A stretch of DNA of 61,968 bases from Verrucomicrobiota bacterium (GCA_023431185.1 JAEYXS010000056.1:1-61968), one strand, 5' to 3'. Shown: positions 14,376 to 24,124, numbered from the stretch's first letter. Program-made: numbers and translations. The notes: generated by a model from the letters alone, not told the origin.

Positions 14376-17210
14376 TCACTTGGGAATCAGGTACTTGCGC
14401 AGGATGCCTTCCAGTTCCGGCACGCGGATCGGCTTGGGCAGATAGTCATCCAGCCCCGCAGCTAGACACTTCTGACGGTCGGACTCCATGGCACTCGCCG
14501 TCAGGGCGATCAGGGACGGACGCCTGCCTCCGGCTGTCTTGCTAAGCACTTGAGCCGCAACTTGGTATCCGTCCAGTTCCGGCATCTGGATATCCAGCAA
14601 GACCAGATCATATTCCTTGGTCGCCAGGGCCTCCATCACTTCCCGCCCGTTGGCAGCCGTGTCCGGTTGATATCCCATGCGGGCCAGGAAGGCACTCGCC
14701 ACCTTCAGGTTTACCACATTGTCATCCGCTATCAGTATGCTGCCCGGGAACAACTCGGCCAACCTGCTCCCGCTCGCCTTCCCCGCCGCTTCCTTGACCG
14801 CCTGACTGGTCACCAGCACCCGCAGAATCGCCTCCAGCATCTGCTGCCGCCGGATGGGTTTGTAAACCGCCTGCTTGATGGCTGCATCCGCCGCCAGGCG
14901 CACATTGCTGAGCAACAGCGGCTGCGCATTGCGGCAAGCCGCCTGCCCCTGCAATTGTTTCCACAGGGTGAAACCATCCGTGCCCGCCAGTTGATGATCG
15001 AGGAGCACCAAGTCATACGGCTTGCTGTTTTGCGCCCGCCCCAAAGCTTCGGCTGCCGAACCCGCCAGCTCCACCTCCATGCCCCACAAGCTGCCGTACT
15101 GCTGCACGATCTCGCGGTTCAGCGCATTGTCCTCCACCATCAAGAGGCGCCTGCCCTTCAACGCTGGCTGCGGTTGCCGCCAGGCGGATTTCTCCCCCGC
15201 CTCCAGCTTCGCCCGGATGCTGAAGTGGAATGTGGAGCCCACGCTCGCCTGGCTGTCCACCCACATCCGCCCGCCCATCATCTCCACCAACCGCTTGCAG
15301 ATGGCCAACCCTAGGCCCGTGCCGCCATAATGCCGCGTGGTCGAGCTGTCCGCCTGGCTGAAAGATTGGAACAACCGCGAAATCTTGTCCGCCGGGATGC
15401 CTACCCCCGTGTCTTGCACCGAAAAATGCCACTCATCCGCCGTTTCGCCTGGCGCCAGACGGACGATAACCCCGCCTTTTTCCGTGAACTTGACCGCATT
15501 ACTCAACAGATTGATCAGCACCTGCCGCAGCCGTGTGCCATCCGCGAGCACATAATCCGGCACCGACTCATCTGCCAGATAACCGGTATCGATGCCCTTT
15601 TCCGCCGACTTGGGTGCCAGCAGATCCAGCGCTTCCGCGATGCACCGGCGCAACTCCACCGGGTGCGGGTCCAGTTCCAGCTTGCCTGCCTCGATCTTGG
15701 AGAAATCCAAGATGTCATTGATCAGCGCCAGCAACGCATCCGCGCTCGTGCGGATTGTGTTCACGAAATCCCGCTGCTCCTCATCCAGCTTCGTCTCCGC
15801 CAGCAAGGTCGTCATGCCGATGACCCCGTTCATGGGCGTGCGGATCTCATGGCTCATGTTCGCGAGGAATTCGGATTTCGCCTTCGTCGCGTCCAAAGCC
15901 TGATCGCGGGCGCGGGCCAGTTCCACCTCCAATTGCTTGCGGTTCGTGATGTCCCAGTTCACGCCGACGATGCGTTCTGTGCGGCCCAGTTCATCGCGTT
16001 CCACCAAAGCCCGGGCTTGCAGCGTCCGTTTGTTGCCGTCCGGCAGCTTCACTTCGAAATCAACCACATAATCCGTCCCATGCTCCATCAAGGCGTTAAG
16101 CGCTTTCGCCACCTTCTCGGCATCCTCCGCACTGACGGTGTTCTGCCAGACTTGGTAAGACTCCTTCACATCCGGGGACAATCCGTAAAGCGCGCGCATC
16201 TGCGCATCCCACGTATGCTGATCCGTCTTGAGATTCCATTCCCAGATGCCCATGCCGGCTGACTTCGTGGCCAGCAACAACCGCTCCGCCAAAGCATGTC
16301 GCTCCCGCTCAGACCGGAGCCGTTCGGTAACGTCTCGGTAGATGCCCTGGGTCTCCACCGGCTTCCCGTTCTCCATCAGGCAGTTCACGCTGCCTTCCAA
16401 GGCCACCAACCTTCCGTCCTTGGCCCGGTACGTCGCCTGGATCTGCCCCACCTTCTCTCCAGCGATGATCCGCGCGAACCGCGCCCGGCATTGTTCCTTG
16501 CTCTCCGGGTCCAGCAGATCAAAAATCGTCAATGCCTTCGCCTCTTCTTCCGTATACCCCAAAGTTTCTCGCCAGCGCCGGTTGACATAAACGAATTTCC
16601 CGTCCGGATCAGTGCTTTGGATGAGGTCATTGGCATTATCCAGAAAGTCAGTCAACCGCCCTTGCGCCTCCTCGATCTCCTTCCGATAACGCCGCTCTGC
16701 TTGCATCACCCGCCGCATCTCAATCTGCGCCATCACCTGCCGGCTCAACGCTTGCAGGGCTTCCTTCTGGGCGTCAGTCAGTTCCCGCGGCACCCGGTCG
16801 ATGACACACAGCGTGCCGATGGCGTAATTGTCACTCGTCACCAAAGGAGCACCGGCATAGAAGCGGATCTTAGGGTCCGCCTTCACCAACGGGTTCGTGG
16901 CAAAGCGAGCATCCTGCTGCGCATCGGGCACCGTCATCACATCCCGGTCATGGATGGCATAACTGCAAAAAGCCATATCCCTATGTGTCTCAGGCGCCTC
17001 AAGCCCCACCTTGGACTTGAACCACTGCCGCTTCTCATCGATTAGTGAAATCAGCGAGATAGGCACCCCACAGATATGCGCGGCCAATAAGGTAAGATCG
17101 TCGAAGTCTTGCTCCGCCTCCGTATCCAGAATCTGGTAACCGTATAAGGCTTCTAGCCGCTCTTTTTCATCGGCGGGCAACGGGGCGGGGTTGGTGCCTG
17201 ATATGGGCAT
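14376..17210 (-). CDS. Hybrid sensor histidine kinase (GAF-PAS-PAS-HisKA-HATPase-REC-REC)
   Basis: From the ATG at 17210 the protein has 944 residues; an upstream TTG at 17240 is less likely. Order of parts: GAF domain at about 25-170 (LISLIDEKRQWFKSKVG, FCSYAIHD), PAS at about 190-310, PAS with PAC at about 325-445, dimerisation domain with the phospho-accepting His in SHEIRTPMNGVIG near 452, ATPase domain (LRQVLINLLSNAVKF and GGTGLGLAICKRLVEMMGG), and two receivers (VEDNALNRE with LLDHQL near 737, ADDNVVNLK with LLDIQMPELDGY near 870). No membrane span is seen, so it is probably cytoplasmic. There is no separate response regulator gene beside it. Confidence 0.93.
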   Translation of the reverse strand: MPISGTNPAPLPADEKERLEALYGYQILDTEAEQDFDDLTLLAAHICGVPISLISLIDEKRQWFKSKVGLEAPETHRDMAFCSYAIHDRDVMTVPDAQQDARFATNPLVKADPKIRFYAGAPLVTSDNYAIGTLCVIDRVPRELTDAQKEALQALSRQVMAQIEMRRVMQAERRYRKEIEEAQGRLTDFLDNANDLIQSTDPDGKFVYVNRRWRETLGYTEEEAKALTIFDLLDPESKEQCRARFARIIAGEKVGQIQATYRAKDGRLVALEGSVNCLMENGKPVETQGIYRDVTERLRSERERHALAERLLLATKSAGMGIWEWNLKTDQHTWDAQMRALYGLSPDVKESYQVWQNTVSAEDAEKVAKALNALMEHGTDYVVDFEVKLPDGNKRTLQARALVERDELGRTERIVGVNWDITNRKQLEVELARARDQALDATKAKSEFLANMSHEIRTPMNGVIGMTTLLAETKLDEEQRDFVNTIRTSADALLALINDILDFSKIEAGKLELDPHPVELRRCIAEALDLLAPKSAEKGIDTGYLADESVPDYVLADGTRLRQVLINLLSNAVKFTEKGGVIVRLAPGETADEWHFSVQDTGVGIPADKISRLFQSFSQADSSTTRHYGGTGLGLAICKRLVEMMGGRMWVDSQASVGSTFHFSIRAKLEAGEKSAWRQPQPALKGRRLLMVEDNALNREIVQQYGSLWGMEVELAGSAAEALGRAQNSKPYDLVLLDHQLAGTDGFTLWKQLQGQAACRNAQPLLLSNVRLAADAAIKQAVYKPIRRQQMLEAILRVLVTSQAVKEAAGKASGSRLAELFPGSILIADDNVVNLKVASAFLARMGYQPDTAANGREVMEALATKEYDLVLLDIQMPELDGYQVAAQVLSKTAGGRRPSLIALTASAMESDRQKCLAAGLDDYLPKPIRVPELEGILRKYLIPK

Positions 17211-17267
17211 GGATAACCGTTCGTTACTAATGACTTGCAAAGATTATGGCCGCAAATTGCCCCGCAA

Positions 17268-19025
17268 TCAAACCTGACTTCTCTTTTTTTGCAAAGCCTT
17301 TCGCAATTCCTTAAGTGGCAAGGCATTGATGACATCCCCCTTCGTCAGCCAGCCCTTCCGGGCTATGCCCGCCCCCAGTCGAAGGAAACCCGCATGCTCA
17401 TGCCGGTGCGCATCGCAGTTCACCACACACTTCACTCCTTTGGACTTGGCGTATTGCCACAGTCGCCAATCCATGTCGAAACGGTAGGGATTCGCATTCA
17501 GCTCGATCCACGTTCCGGTCTCCGCACAGGCATCGATGACCGCCTGCTGGTTCAGCTTGTATGACTCCCGCTCCAGCAGCAGACGACCCGTGAGATGCCC
17601 CAACATGTGGACATATGGATTCTCCGCCGCGCGGATGAGCCGTTTGGTGTTGTCCGCCTCATCACTGCCCGGCACGTGCAAGCTGGCCACCACCACATCC
17701 AGCTCCGCCATCATGTCGTCCTCGAAATCCAGCCGCTCCTTCAGCACATCCACTTCGGAACCAGTGAGCAGGCGGAACTCTTCACCCTCATCTTCCAGCT
17801 TACGATTGATGGCTGCCACTTCCTTGAGCTGTTTGCGCAATCGTTCCGGGTCCAAGCCATTAGCTTGGAATGATGCCCGGCTGTGATCCGTGATGGCCCA
17901 ATACTCGCAGCCGATCTCGTTCATGTGCGCCGCGATATCCTCCAGCGTATTGCGCCCATCGCTCCAGTTGGAGTGGTTGTGCAACGAGCCTTTCAGGTCC
18001 GTCCACTCCAGCAGACGCGGCAGCTCATTCTTTTCCCCGGCGGCGAACTCACCATGGTCTTCGCGCAACTCGGGCTCGATGTATGGCAGGTCCAAAGTCT
18101 TGAAGATCTCCTGCTCAGTATGGCACGCCACCAACAGTTTGGGGTCGCGCGTCTCTTCCTTGGAGCGGAACAGGCCATACTCATTCAGGCGCAAACCGCG
18201 CTGGATGGCACGTTGACGCATCACGATGTTGTGCTCCTTGCTGCCTGTGAAATAAGCGAGTGCAAACGGATACTCTGCATCCGTCACCACACGCAGGTCC
18301 GCCTGGATGCCACCCTCCAAAATCACGCTGGATTTCGTATCGCCCTTCGCGAGCACGTTGATGACGCCCGGCAATTTCGTGAAGTAGTCGATGATGTCCA
18401 ACGGCTTCTTCGAGGAGGCCAGAAAATCGATGTCACCGATGACTTCTTTGAAACGGCGCAGGCTGCCCGCCGTGCTGCAGCGGATGACATCCGGGTGCTC
18501 GCGCAACGCTTTCAGAATCGGCTCCGAGGCATAGATCGCATCCACCAAACGATGGCGCGTGGCGTATTTGCGCCGGAAATCGATCGCTTCCAAAATCTTC
18601 GCCTGCGTCTTCTCGCCGAAGCCGTCCAATTCCGCAACCTTCCCGGCTTTGCACGCCGCCTCCAGCGATTCCAAGGAATCGATGCCCAACTTGTCATGCA
18701 ACGCCTTTACCTTCTTGGGACCAAGCCCTTGAATCTCCAGCAGTGCCACCATGCCTGCCGGGATAGATGCCTTCAGATCCTCGTAATACTTCAGGCGACC
18801 TGTAGTCACGAGTTCCGCGACCTTTTGCTGTAGGGCTTCGCCGAAGCCCTTGATCTCGCCCAACCGGTTCTCCGCCACCATCTTATCCAGCGGCTCCGTC
18901 AAGCTCTCCAAAGCCCGCGCGCCATTCACATACGCCCGCGTCTTGAACGGATTCTCGCCCTTCAATTCCAACAGGACACCGATCTCCTGCAAAATCTCTA
19001 CCACCTGGTCTTTGTCCATCGCCAT
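17268..19025 (-). CDS. polX: DNA polymerase X family protein with PHP domain
   Basis: The 585-residue protein has the bacterial PolX layout: N-terminal 8-kDa and helix-hairpin-helix part (PFKTRAYVNGARALESL, GFGEALQQKVAEL), the nucleotidyltransferase motif GSLRRFKEVIGDIDF near 185-199 with its two Asp residues, and a C-terminal PHP domain from about 343 (GSLHNHSNWSDGRNTLEDIA, AITDHSRA, NCDAHRHEHAG) with the expected metal-binding His and Asp residues. It fills short gaps in base-excision repair, and the PHP part gives 3'-5' exonuclease and AP-endonuclease activity. Length is normal for the family. Confidence 0.95.
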   Translation of the reverse strand: MAMDKDQVVEILQEIGVLLELKGENPFKTRAYVNGARALESLTEPLDKMVAENRLGEIKGFGEALQQKVAELVTTGRLKYYEDLKASIPAGMVALLEIQGLGPKKVKALHDKLGIDSLESLEAACKAGKVAELDGFGEKTQAKILEAIDFRRKYATRHRLVDAIYASEPILKALREHPDVIRCSTAGSLRRFKEVIGDIDFLASSKKPLDIIDYFTKLPGVINVLAKGDTKSSVILEGGIQADLRVVTDAEYPFALAYFTGSKEHNIVMRQRAIQRGLRLNEYGLFRSKEETRDPKLLVACHTEQEIFKTLDLPYIEPELREDHGEFAAGEKNELPRLLEWTDLKGSLHNHSNWSDGRNTLEDIAAHMNEIGCEYWAITDHSRASFQANGLDPERLRKQLKEVAAINRKLEDEGEEFRLLTGSEVDVLKERLDFEDDMMAELDVVVASLHVPGSDEADNTKRLIRAAENPYVHMLGHLTGRLLLERESYKLNQQAVIDACAETGTWIELNANPYRFDMDWRLWQYAKSKGVKCVVNCDAHRHEHAGFLRLGAGIARKGWLTKGDVINALPLKELRKALQKKRSQV

Positions 19026-19161
19026 GCCGATAAGTTACACTCTCGCCCAAAACTGCAAACCCGAAAACTGCGTGCCGCAGTGGCCAACCATTCGTGCTGT
19101 GGTGATATCCCTTGGTTGAATACATCGGCCAGTTCCCTTAACCTGTCCGAGAAAGAATTGC

Positions 19162-19965
19162 ATGAAACACGCTGCCGCCAACTTGCCCATCGCCCTCACC
19201 ATCGCCGGTTCCGATAGCGGTGGCGGCGCGGGCATCCAGGCGGATCTGAAGACCTTTGCCGCACTCGGTGTGCATGGCACCAGTGCCATCACCTGCCTCA
19301 CCGCGCAAAATCCGAAAGCCGTCATCGGTATCCAAGCCGCCACACCGGCAATGGTGCAAAAGCAGATCGAAGCCATCTTCGCCGAACTGAAGCCCGCTGC
19401 CGTTAAGACCGGCATGCTCTTCTCCACGCCTATCATCCACACTATCACAAAATTCTTTGCCCACGGCAAACGCCCGCCGCTCATCGTGGACCCGGTCATG
19501 GTCGCCACCAGTGGTGCGCGCTTATTGAAACCATCGGCCGTCAAAGCCGCACGTGAAGAACTCCTGCCGTTAGCCACCTTGGTAACGCCAAATCTCGACG
19601 AAGCCGCCATTCTCGTGAACCGCCCCTTACAGAATGTGGATGACTTGCGCGCCGCCGCCCGGGAGATCTTTGAAACTTACGGTTGCGCCGCCCTCGTCAA
19701 AGGCGGTCACCTGAAAAACAGCCGCGAAGCGATCGACATCTTCTACGATGGCCAGAACGAACTGCTGCTCACTGCCCCATACGTGCGGAGCGTCTCCACG
19801 CACGGCACCGGTTGCACCTATTCCGCCGCCATCACTGGTTACCTCGCCCAAGGCTGTGTCCTGCCTCTGGCCGTGGAACTGGGTAAGAACTTCATCACCC
19901 AGGCAATCACTCAATCCGCCAAAGCTGGCCGCCACTCCGTGCTGAACTGCTTTTGGGAGGACTGA
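19162..19965 (+). CDS. thiD: Hydroxymethylpyrimidine/phosphomethylpyrimidine kinase
   Basis: The 267-residue protein matches ThiD along its length: ALTIAGSDSGGGAGIQADLKTFAALG at the N terminus, AVKTGMLFS near 88, VDPVMVATSGARLL near 117 and the C-terminal anion hole motif STHGTGCTYSAAITGYLAQG. It phosphorylates HMP and HMP-phosphate for thiamin synthesis or salvage. The gene stands alone, and neither other thi genes nor a TPP riboswitch is visible in its 136-base upstream gap. Confidence 0.96.
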   Translation: MKHAAANLPIALTIAGSDSGGGAGIQADLKTFAALGVHGTSAITCLTAQNPKAVIGIQAATPAMVQKQIEAIFAELKPAAVKTGMLFSTPIIHTITKFFAHGKRPPLIVDPVMVATSGARLLKPSAVKAAREELLPLATLVTPNLDEAAILVNRPLQNVDDLRAAAREIFETYGCAALVKGGHLKNSREAIDIFYDGQNELLLTAPYVRSVSTHGTGCTYSAAITGYLAQGCVLPLAVELGKNFITQAITQSAKAGRHSVLNCFWED

Positions 19966-20036
19966 TCCCCCGGTCTTCCGGGCTATTTGCTTTCTGTCTG
20001 AACACAAAGGCGCTATTGTGCGTCAGAAGATTAGCC

Positions 20037-20495
20037 ATGGATTGGATCCATCTCCATCTCGCTTTGAACCACGTGCCGGTGCTGGGCACGCTGTTCGTCT
20101 GTCTGCTGCTCGTCACGGCGGCGGTGAAGAAAGACGAAAGCCTCAAACGTCTCAGCCTCTGGTGGACAGTGGCGCTCATGCTCATCTCCATCCCGCTCAA
20201 GTTCACCGGTGATTTCGCGGCCGAAAAGGCGGCCAAGGAACCTTGGTTCATTGAGACCCTCGTCCAAGCCCATGAACAGGCCGCCGACCAAGCCACCACG
20301 GGTGTTTTTCTCATGGGCATCGCCGCCATCATGGCCCTGGTCATTGCCCGAAAGGCCAAACCCGTCGCCGCGTGGTCCTTGATGCTGACTCTGGTGGTGG
20401 GCCTGCTGACCTTTGCCCTCATGGCCCGCGCCGCCAATCTCGGCGGCCAGATCCGCCATACCGAGATCCGCCCGGACCTCACGGTGACTCCCTGA
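20037..20495 (+). CDS. Small four-helix membrane protein
   Basis: The 152-residue protein (ATG at 20037) has four hydrophobic segments at about 11-28, 45-60, 88-106 and 116-133. It starts MDWIHLHLALNHVPVLGT, a His/Asn-containing helix of the HxxLNHxPxxG type seen in DUF2231-like and related membrane proteins, which are suspected haem or metal binders. That is a weak analogy. The gene begins 72 bases after thiD. Function unknown. Confidence 0.7.
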   Translation: MDWIHLHLALNHVPVLGTLFVCLLLVTAAVKKDESLKRLSLWWTVALMLISIPLKFTGDFAAEKAAKEPWFIETLVQAHEQAADQATTGVFLMGIAAIMALVIARKAKPVAAWSLMLTLVVGLLTFALMARAANLGGQIRHTEIRPDLTVTP

Positions 20496-20559
20496 GCTGC
20501 AGCTCCTATCGCACACCATCCCCTTGCCCGGGGCCTTCCCATTCCACTATCTTCCATCC

Positions 20560-21549
20560 ATGAACCACCTGTGCATCCTGTTGCTCGCCGTCCTGACCAG
20601 CAGCGCCATCGCCGCCACACCCGTGCCCAAGAGTGAAGCCCCCGGCAAAGCCATCGGGCACTGGCCCGCACAGGTGAAAGAGATCAAATATCCCAGCAAA
20701 GCGGATAACACCGACCAACCCGCGATGTTCTTCACGCCGGACAGCAAGGAGAAGAAACCTTTACTCGTGGCGCTGCATAGCTGGTCCGCCGATTATAAAC
20801 AGACCTCACAAGCTCCGTATGCCGAATGGTGCATCACGAACGGCTGGGCCTTCATCCACCCCAATTTTCGCGGCCCGAACAACAAACCGGAAGCGTGCGG
20901 CTCGGAACTCGTCGTGCAGGATATCTTGAGCGCCGTTGAGTTTGCGCAAAAGCAAACGGCCATCGATCCCAGCCGCATCTACCTCGTGGGCTCATCGGGC
21001 GGCGGTTACGCCACCTTGCTCATGGCCGGACGTGCCCCTGAACTCTGGGCCGCCGCTTCCTCTTGGGTGCCCATCACCGACATTCAGGCGTGGCACGAAG
21101 AATCCACGCGCAAGAAACAGAAGTATGCCAAGGACATCGAACTGGCCTGCGGTGGCGTACCCACACCGGGTACAAAGGCGGGTGATGAAGCCAAGAAACG
21201 TTCCGCCCTTACGTATCTGGCAAAAGCTAGAGGTTTCAAAGTATCCATCAACGCAGGCATCAAAGACGGCCATACCGGCAGCGTCCCCATTAGCCACACA
21301 CTACGCGCCTACAATCTGCTCGCCGAACCCAAAGACCGACTGACCGAGGAAGAGATCACCTGGTTCACCGAAAAATCCCAAGTGCCTCCGACGATTAAAG
21401 ACACCGTTCCCACTGACCCACATCACGGTGCCAAGAAAGTCCTCTTCCGTCGCGAATCCGCCAACGTCCGCGTAACGATCTTCGACGGTGGACATGAAGG
21501 ATTGCCCGCCCCCGCCCTCCATTGGCTAGCCGAACAGAGGAAAAAATAA
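20560..21549 (+). CDS. Secreted prolyl-oligopeptidase-like alpha/beta hydrolase
   Basis: From the ATG at 20560 the protein has 329 residues, with a signal peptide of about 20 residues (LCILLLAVLTSSAIAA). The nucleophile elbow is GSSGGG (IYLVGSSGGGYATLLMAG). The probable catalytic Asp lies in NAGIKDGHTGS and the His in FDGGHEGLPAPALHWL, as in the S9 peptidase/acetyl-xylan-esterase-like group. It acts in the periplasm or outside. Peptidase or esterase activity cannot be told apart from sequence. Three genes of possible sugar-related function follow on the same strand. Confidence 0.82.
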   Translation: MNHLCILLLAVLTSSAIAATPVPKSEAPGKAIGHWPAQVKEIKYPSKADNTDQPAMFFTPDSKEKKPLLVALHSWSADYKQTSQAPYAEWCITNGWAFIHPNFRGPNNKPEACGSELVVQDILSAVEFAQKQTAIDPSRIYLVGSSGGGYATLLMAGRAPELWAAASSWVPITDIQAWHEESTRKKQKYAKDIELACGGVPTPGTKAGDEAKKRSALTYLAKARGFKVSINAGIKDGHTGSVPISHTLRAYNLLAEPKDRLTEEEITWFTEKSQVPPTIKDTVPTDPHHGAKKVLFRRESANVRVTIFDGGHEGLPAPALHWLAEQRKK

Positions 21550-21580
21550 CAGATCACTCATCCACTTCCCCCTTCCCTAT

Positions 21581-21660
21581 CCGCGTATATCTGCGTCCAT
21601 CTGCGGTTGATCTCCGGTTTCCTCCTTCCCATCTATGTTAATCTGTGTCCATCTGTGGTT
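21581..21660 (+). repeat. Two diverged copies of a 30-base unit
   Basis: Copies at about 21581-21609 and 21631-21660 share ATCTGYGTCCATCTGYGGTT with a few differences upstream of that core. They lie 50 bases apart in the gap before the ROK gene. Such ATCTGTGTCCATCTGTGGTT-like text occurs between genes in various bacteria. No function is known to me. Confidence 0.6.
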
Positions 21661-21704
21661 ACCCTGTCTTGACGTTCCCCAATAAAACCTAATCATCCCC
21701 GGCC

Positions 21705-23108
21705 ATGCTGAATAACGGTCTGCCGCTCATCGCTCCGGCCATCATGCCGGTGCTCGACCCGCAATTTCGTCCCGCCGTGCTGGCCAATCGCGCCTACCGC
21801 GCCGCCGTCGCCGCTTCCGGTAACCCGCTCAAGATTGTCATCGCGCTGGAGCAAACGGACGGCTCCATCTTCCATTTCAAGACGGAGATCTTTCCGGAGA
21901 ACCATCCGCAAGCCGCAGGCAATTTCGTCTATGTGGAACGCCTCGTGAAGTTCATGCTTTGGGCTTGGGGCGGCTGGCGAGTGCATCTCGCCGGACCCGC
22001 GAAACTCGCTGAGCAGTTGCAAGCACACTTCACGAACACGGCGACGGGCCGCTTCGACTCCAATCTCATCGGCGAACGCGTGTATGATCACCCCATCACC
22101 GTGGTCGCCACAACGTTGGAGAAACTCCCGCCGCAGAATGCCAAGACCCAACCGCTCGGCCGCCACTTGGACGGCTGCCGTATCGGCTTCGATCTCGGTG
22201 GCAGCGATCGCAAAGTCGCTGCCGTCATCGATGGCAAAGTCGTCTTCAGCGAAGAAATCGTGTGGGACCCGTATCACCAACCGGACCCGCAGTATCACAT
22301 CGACGGCATTCAAGACACTCTCAAGAAAGCCGCTGCTCACCTGCCGCGCGTCGATGCCATCGGCGGCAGTTCCGCCGGTGTGTATGTGAATAATCGCGTG
22401 AAGGTCGCCTCGCTCTTCCGTGGCGTTTCACCGGAGCAATTCAACACGCGCGTCAAAGACCTCTTCCTCGACCTGCAAAAGGAATGGAAGGTACCGTTCG
22501 ATGTCGTGAACGATGGCGAAGTGACCGCGCTAGCGGGCTCCATGTCGCTCAACAAGAATGCCGTGCTCGGTATCGCGCTCGGCACCAGCCAGGCCGTCGG
22601 TTATGTGACGCCTGAGGGCAACATCACCACCTGGCTCAGCGAACTCGCCTTCGCCCCCGTCGATTACAACCCCGCTGCCGCCTGCGATGAGTGGTCCGGC
22701 GATTACGGCGTGGGCGCGCAATATTTCTCCCAGCAAGCCGTGGGCCGTCTCATCCCCGCTTCTGGCTTGCCCGTCGATGCCACCCTCGGTCTGCCCGAGA
22801 AATTGAAGGTCGTGCAGAAGTTTATGGAAGCGGGCGATGAACGTGCTGCGAAGATTTACCAGACCATCGGCACCTACCTCGGCTACGCGCTCGCGCATTA
22901 CACGGATTTCTACGTGTTCGAGAACGTCCTCATCCTCGGCCGAGTGACCAGTGGCAAGGGCGGCGACCTCATCCTGAATGGAGCCAAGGAAGTTCTCCAA
23001 AAGGAATTCCCCGAACTCGCCCCGCGCATCGCTTTCCACATCCCGAATGAAAAAGACAAACGCCATGGACAAGCTGTTGCCGCCGCCAGCCTGCCTAGGT
23101 TAAAGTAA
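21705..23108 (+). CDS. Atypical ROK-family protein with N-terminal extension
   Basis: The 467-residue protein has a ROK/ASKHA core from about 155: GFDLGGSDRKVAAVIDGKVV (phosphate-binding strand pair), IGGSSAGVYVNNRV and VNDGEVTALAG, whose Asp aligns with the catalytic Asp of ROK kinases. The usual zinc site (CxCGxxGCxE) is not present, the region reading ACDEWSGDYGVGAQ instead. The first 150 residues are an extra domain that I do not recognise. It may be a sugar kinase or a non-catalytic sugar sensor. It ends 4 bases before the next gene, so the two are probably one operon. Confidence 0.75.
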   Translation: MLNNGLPLIAPAIMPVLDPQFRPAVLANRAYRAAVAASGNPLKIVIALEQTDGSIFHFKTEIFPENHPQAAGNFVYVERLVKFMLWAWGGWRVHLAGPAKLAEQLQAHFTNTATGRFDSNLIGERVYDHPITVVATTLEKLPPQNAKTQPLGRHLDGCRIGFDLGGSDRKVAAVIDGKVVFSEEIVWDPYHQPDPQYHIDGIQDTLKKAAAHLPRVDAIGGSSAGVYVNNRVKVASLFRGVSPEQFNTRVKDLFLDLQKEWKVPFDVVNDGEVTALAGSMSLNKNAVLGIALGTSQAVGYVTPEGNITTWLSELAFAPVDYNPAAACDEWSGDYGVGAQYFSQQAVGRLIPASGLPVDATLGLPEKLKVVQKFMEAGDERAAKIYQTIGTYLGYALAHYTDFYVFENVLILGRVTSGKGGDLILNGAKEVLQKEFPELAPRIAFHIPNEKDKRHGQAVAAASLPRLK

Positions 23109-23112
23109 TCTC

Positions 23113-24018
23113 ATGCCCAAGCTACGCCACCTGCTCTGCTTCCTGTTGCTCGCGCTCGCCAGCAACGTCCACAGCGCCGAAGTCCTCCTTCGTGAAGAGC
23201 TTGATGTGAAATACGGTGAGAACGGTGGCAAGCCACTGCTCATCGACGTGTTTCGTCCGGCAGATCAAAAAGGCAAGCTGCCCGTAGTCGTCTATGTCCA
23301 CGGCGGCGGCTGGACCGGCGGTAACAAGAAGGATTTTCACAGCGGCGCACGCGGCTTGGCGAAAGCTGGCTATGTGACCTTCAGTGTCGGCTACACCCTC
23401 GTGCGCACGAATGACGTGAACAACAGCACGCGCTGGCCCGCCCAGATCGATGATGTGCAACGCGCCATCCGTTGGATCCGCTCCAAAGCGGAAGAATACC
23501 AGATCGATACAAACAAAATCGGCGCTGTTGGCGGCTCCGCCGGCGGTCACCTCGTGAACCTGCTCGGCACGATTGAAACACGCGACAATTCCGACAAGTC
23601 CCTCGCCCAGCATTCCAGCAAGGTCCAATGCGTCATCAACATCTTCGGCCCCACGGATCTCACCCTCGATTTCACCAAGCTCGTCGCCGCCGGCCCCATG
23701 GTGCAAGGCCTGGTGGACAACCTGATCGCCAAGCCCAAGAGCACGCACATGGCCACTTACAAAGAAGCTTCACCGCTTTTTCATGTGACCCCGAAGGCCG
23801 CGGCCTTTCTCCACTTCCACGGCACAGTTGACCCGCTCGTTCCCTTGGATCAATCGCAACGTCTGCATGATGCACTCAAAAAAGCGGGGGTGGAATCCAC
23901 GCTCGTGGTCTTTGAAGGAGAAGGGCATGGCTTCAAGAAACCTGAGAACGTGCAAAAATTTATCATGGATTCAGTCAACTTTTTGAACAAACACCTGAAG
24001 GGGGGCACGGCGAAGTGA
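23113..24018 (+). CDS. Secreted BD-FAE/esterase-type alpha/beta hydrolase
   Basis: The 301-residue protein starts with a signal peptide (LRHLLCFLLLALASNVHSA). It carries the oxyanion motif HGGGW at about 62, the nucleophile motif GGSAGGH near 142-148, Asp in HGTVDPLVP and His in GEGHGF near the end. This is the layout of carbohydrate-ester-cleaving members (BD-FAE, CE1/CE10-like). It probably removes acyl groups from imported or extracellular polysaccharide. The gene follows the ROK gene by 4 bases. Confidence 0.87.
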   Translation: MPKLRHLLCFLLLALASNVHSAEVLLREELDVKYGENGGKPLLIDVFRPADQKGKLPVVVYVHGGGWTGGNKKDFHSGARGLAKAGYVTFSVGYTLVRTNDVNNSTRWPAQIDDVQRAIRWIRSKAEEYQIDTNKIGAVGGSAGGHLVNLLGTIETRDNSDKSLAQHSSKVQCVINIFGPTDLTLDFTKLVAAGPMVQGLVDNLIAKPKSTHMATYKEASPLFHVTPKAAAFLHFHGTVDPLVPLDQSQRLHDALKKAGVESTLVVFEGEGHGFKKPENVQKFIMDSVNFLNKHLKGGTAK

Positions 24019-24096
24019 TGGGCGGGACCCGCAGGAACGCGAACACTTTCTAAGACTCTCAAATTATTTTGGACCAACCATTCATCGAACATTGCT

Positions 24097-24113
24097 GCGG
24101 GTCGGAGACCCGC
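24097..24113 (+). repeat. Short perfect hairpin before the PIG-L gene
   Basis: GCGGGTC (24097-24103) and GACCCGC (24107-24113) pair around a 3-base loop, 11 bases before the PIG-L start. It would overlap the ribosome-binding zone and could slow translation. It may also be an intergenic palindrome of the REP kind. Confidence 0.45.
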
Positions 24114-24124
24114 GCTCCACTAAC

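Noticed and set aside
19026..19161. TPP riboswitch upstream of thiD
   Set aside because: The gap lacks the conserved CTGAGA and ACC...GAACCTGAT blocks.
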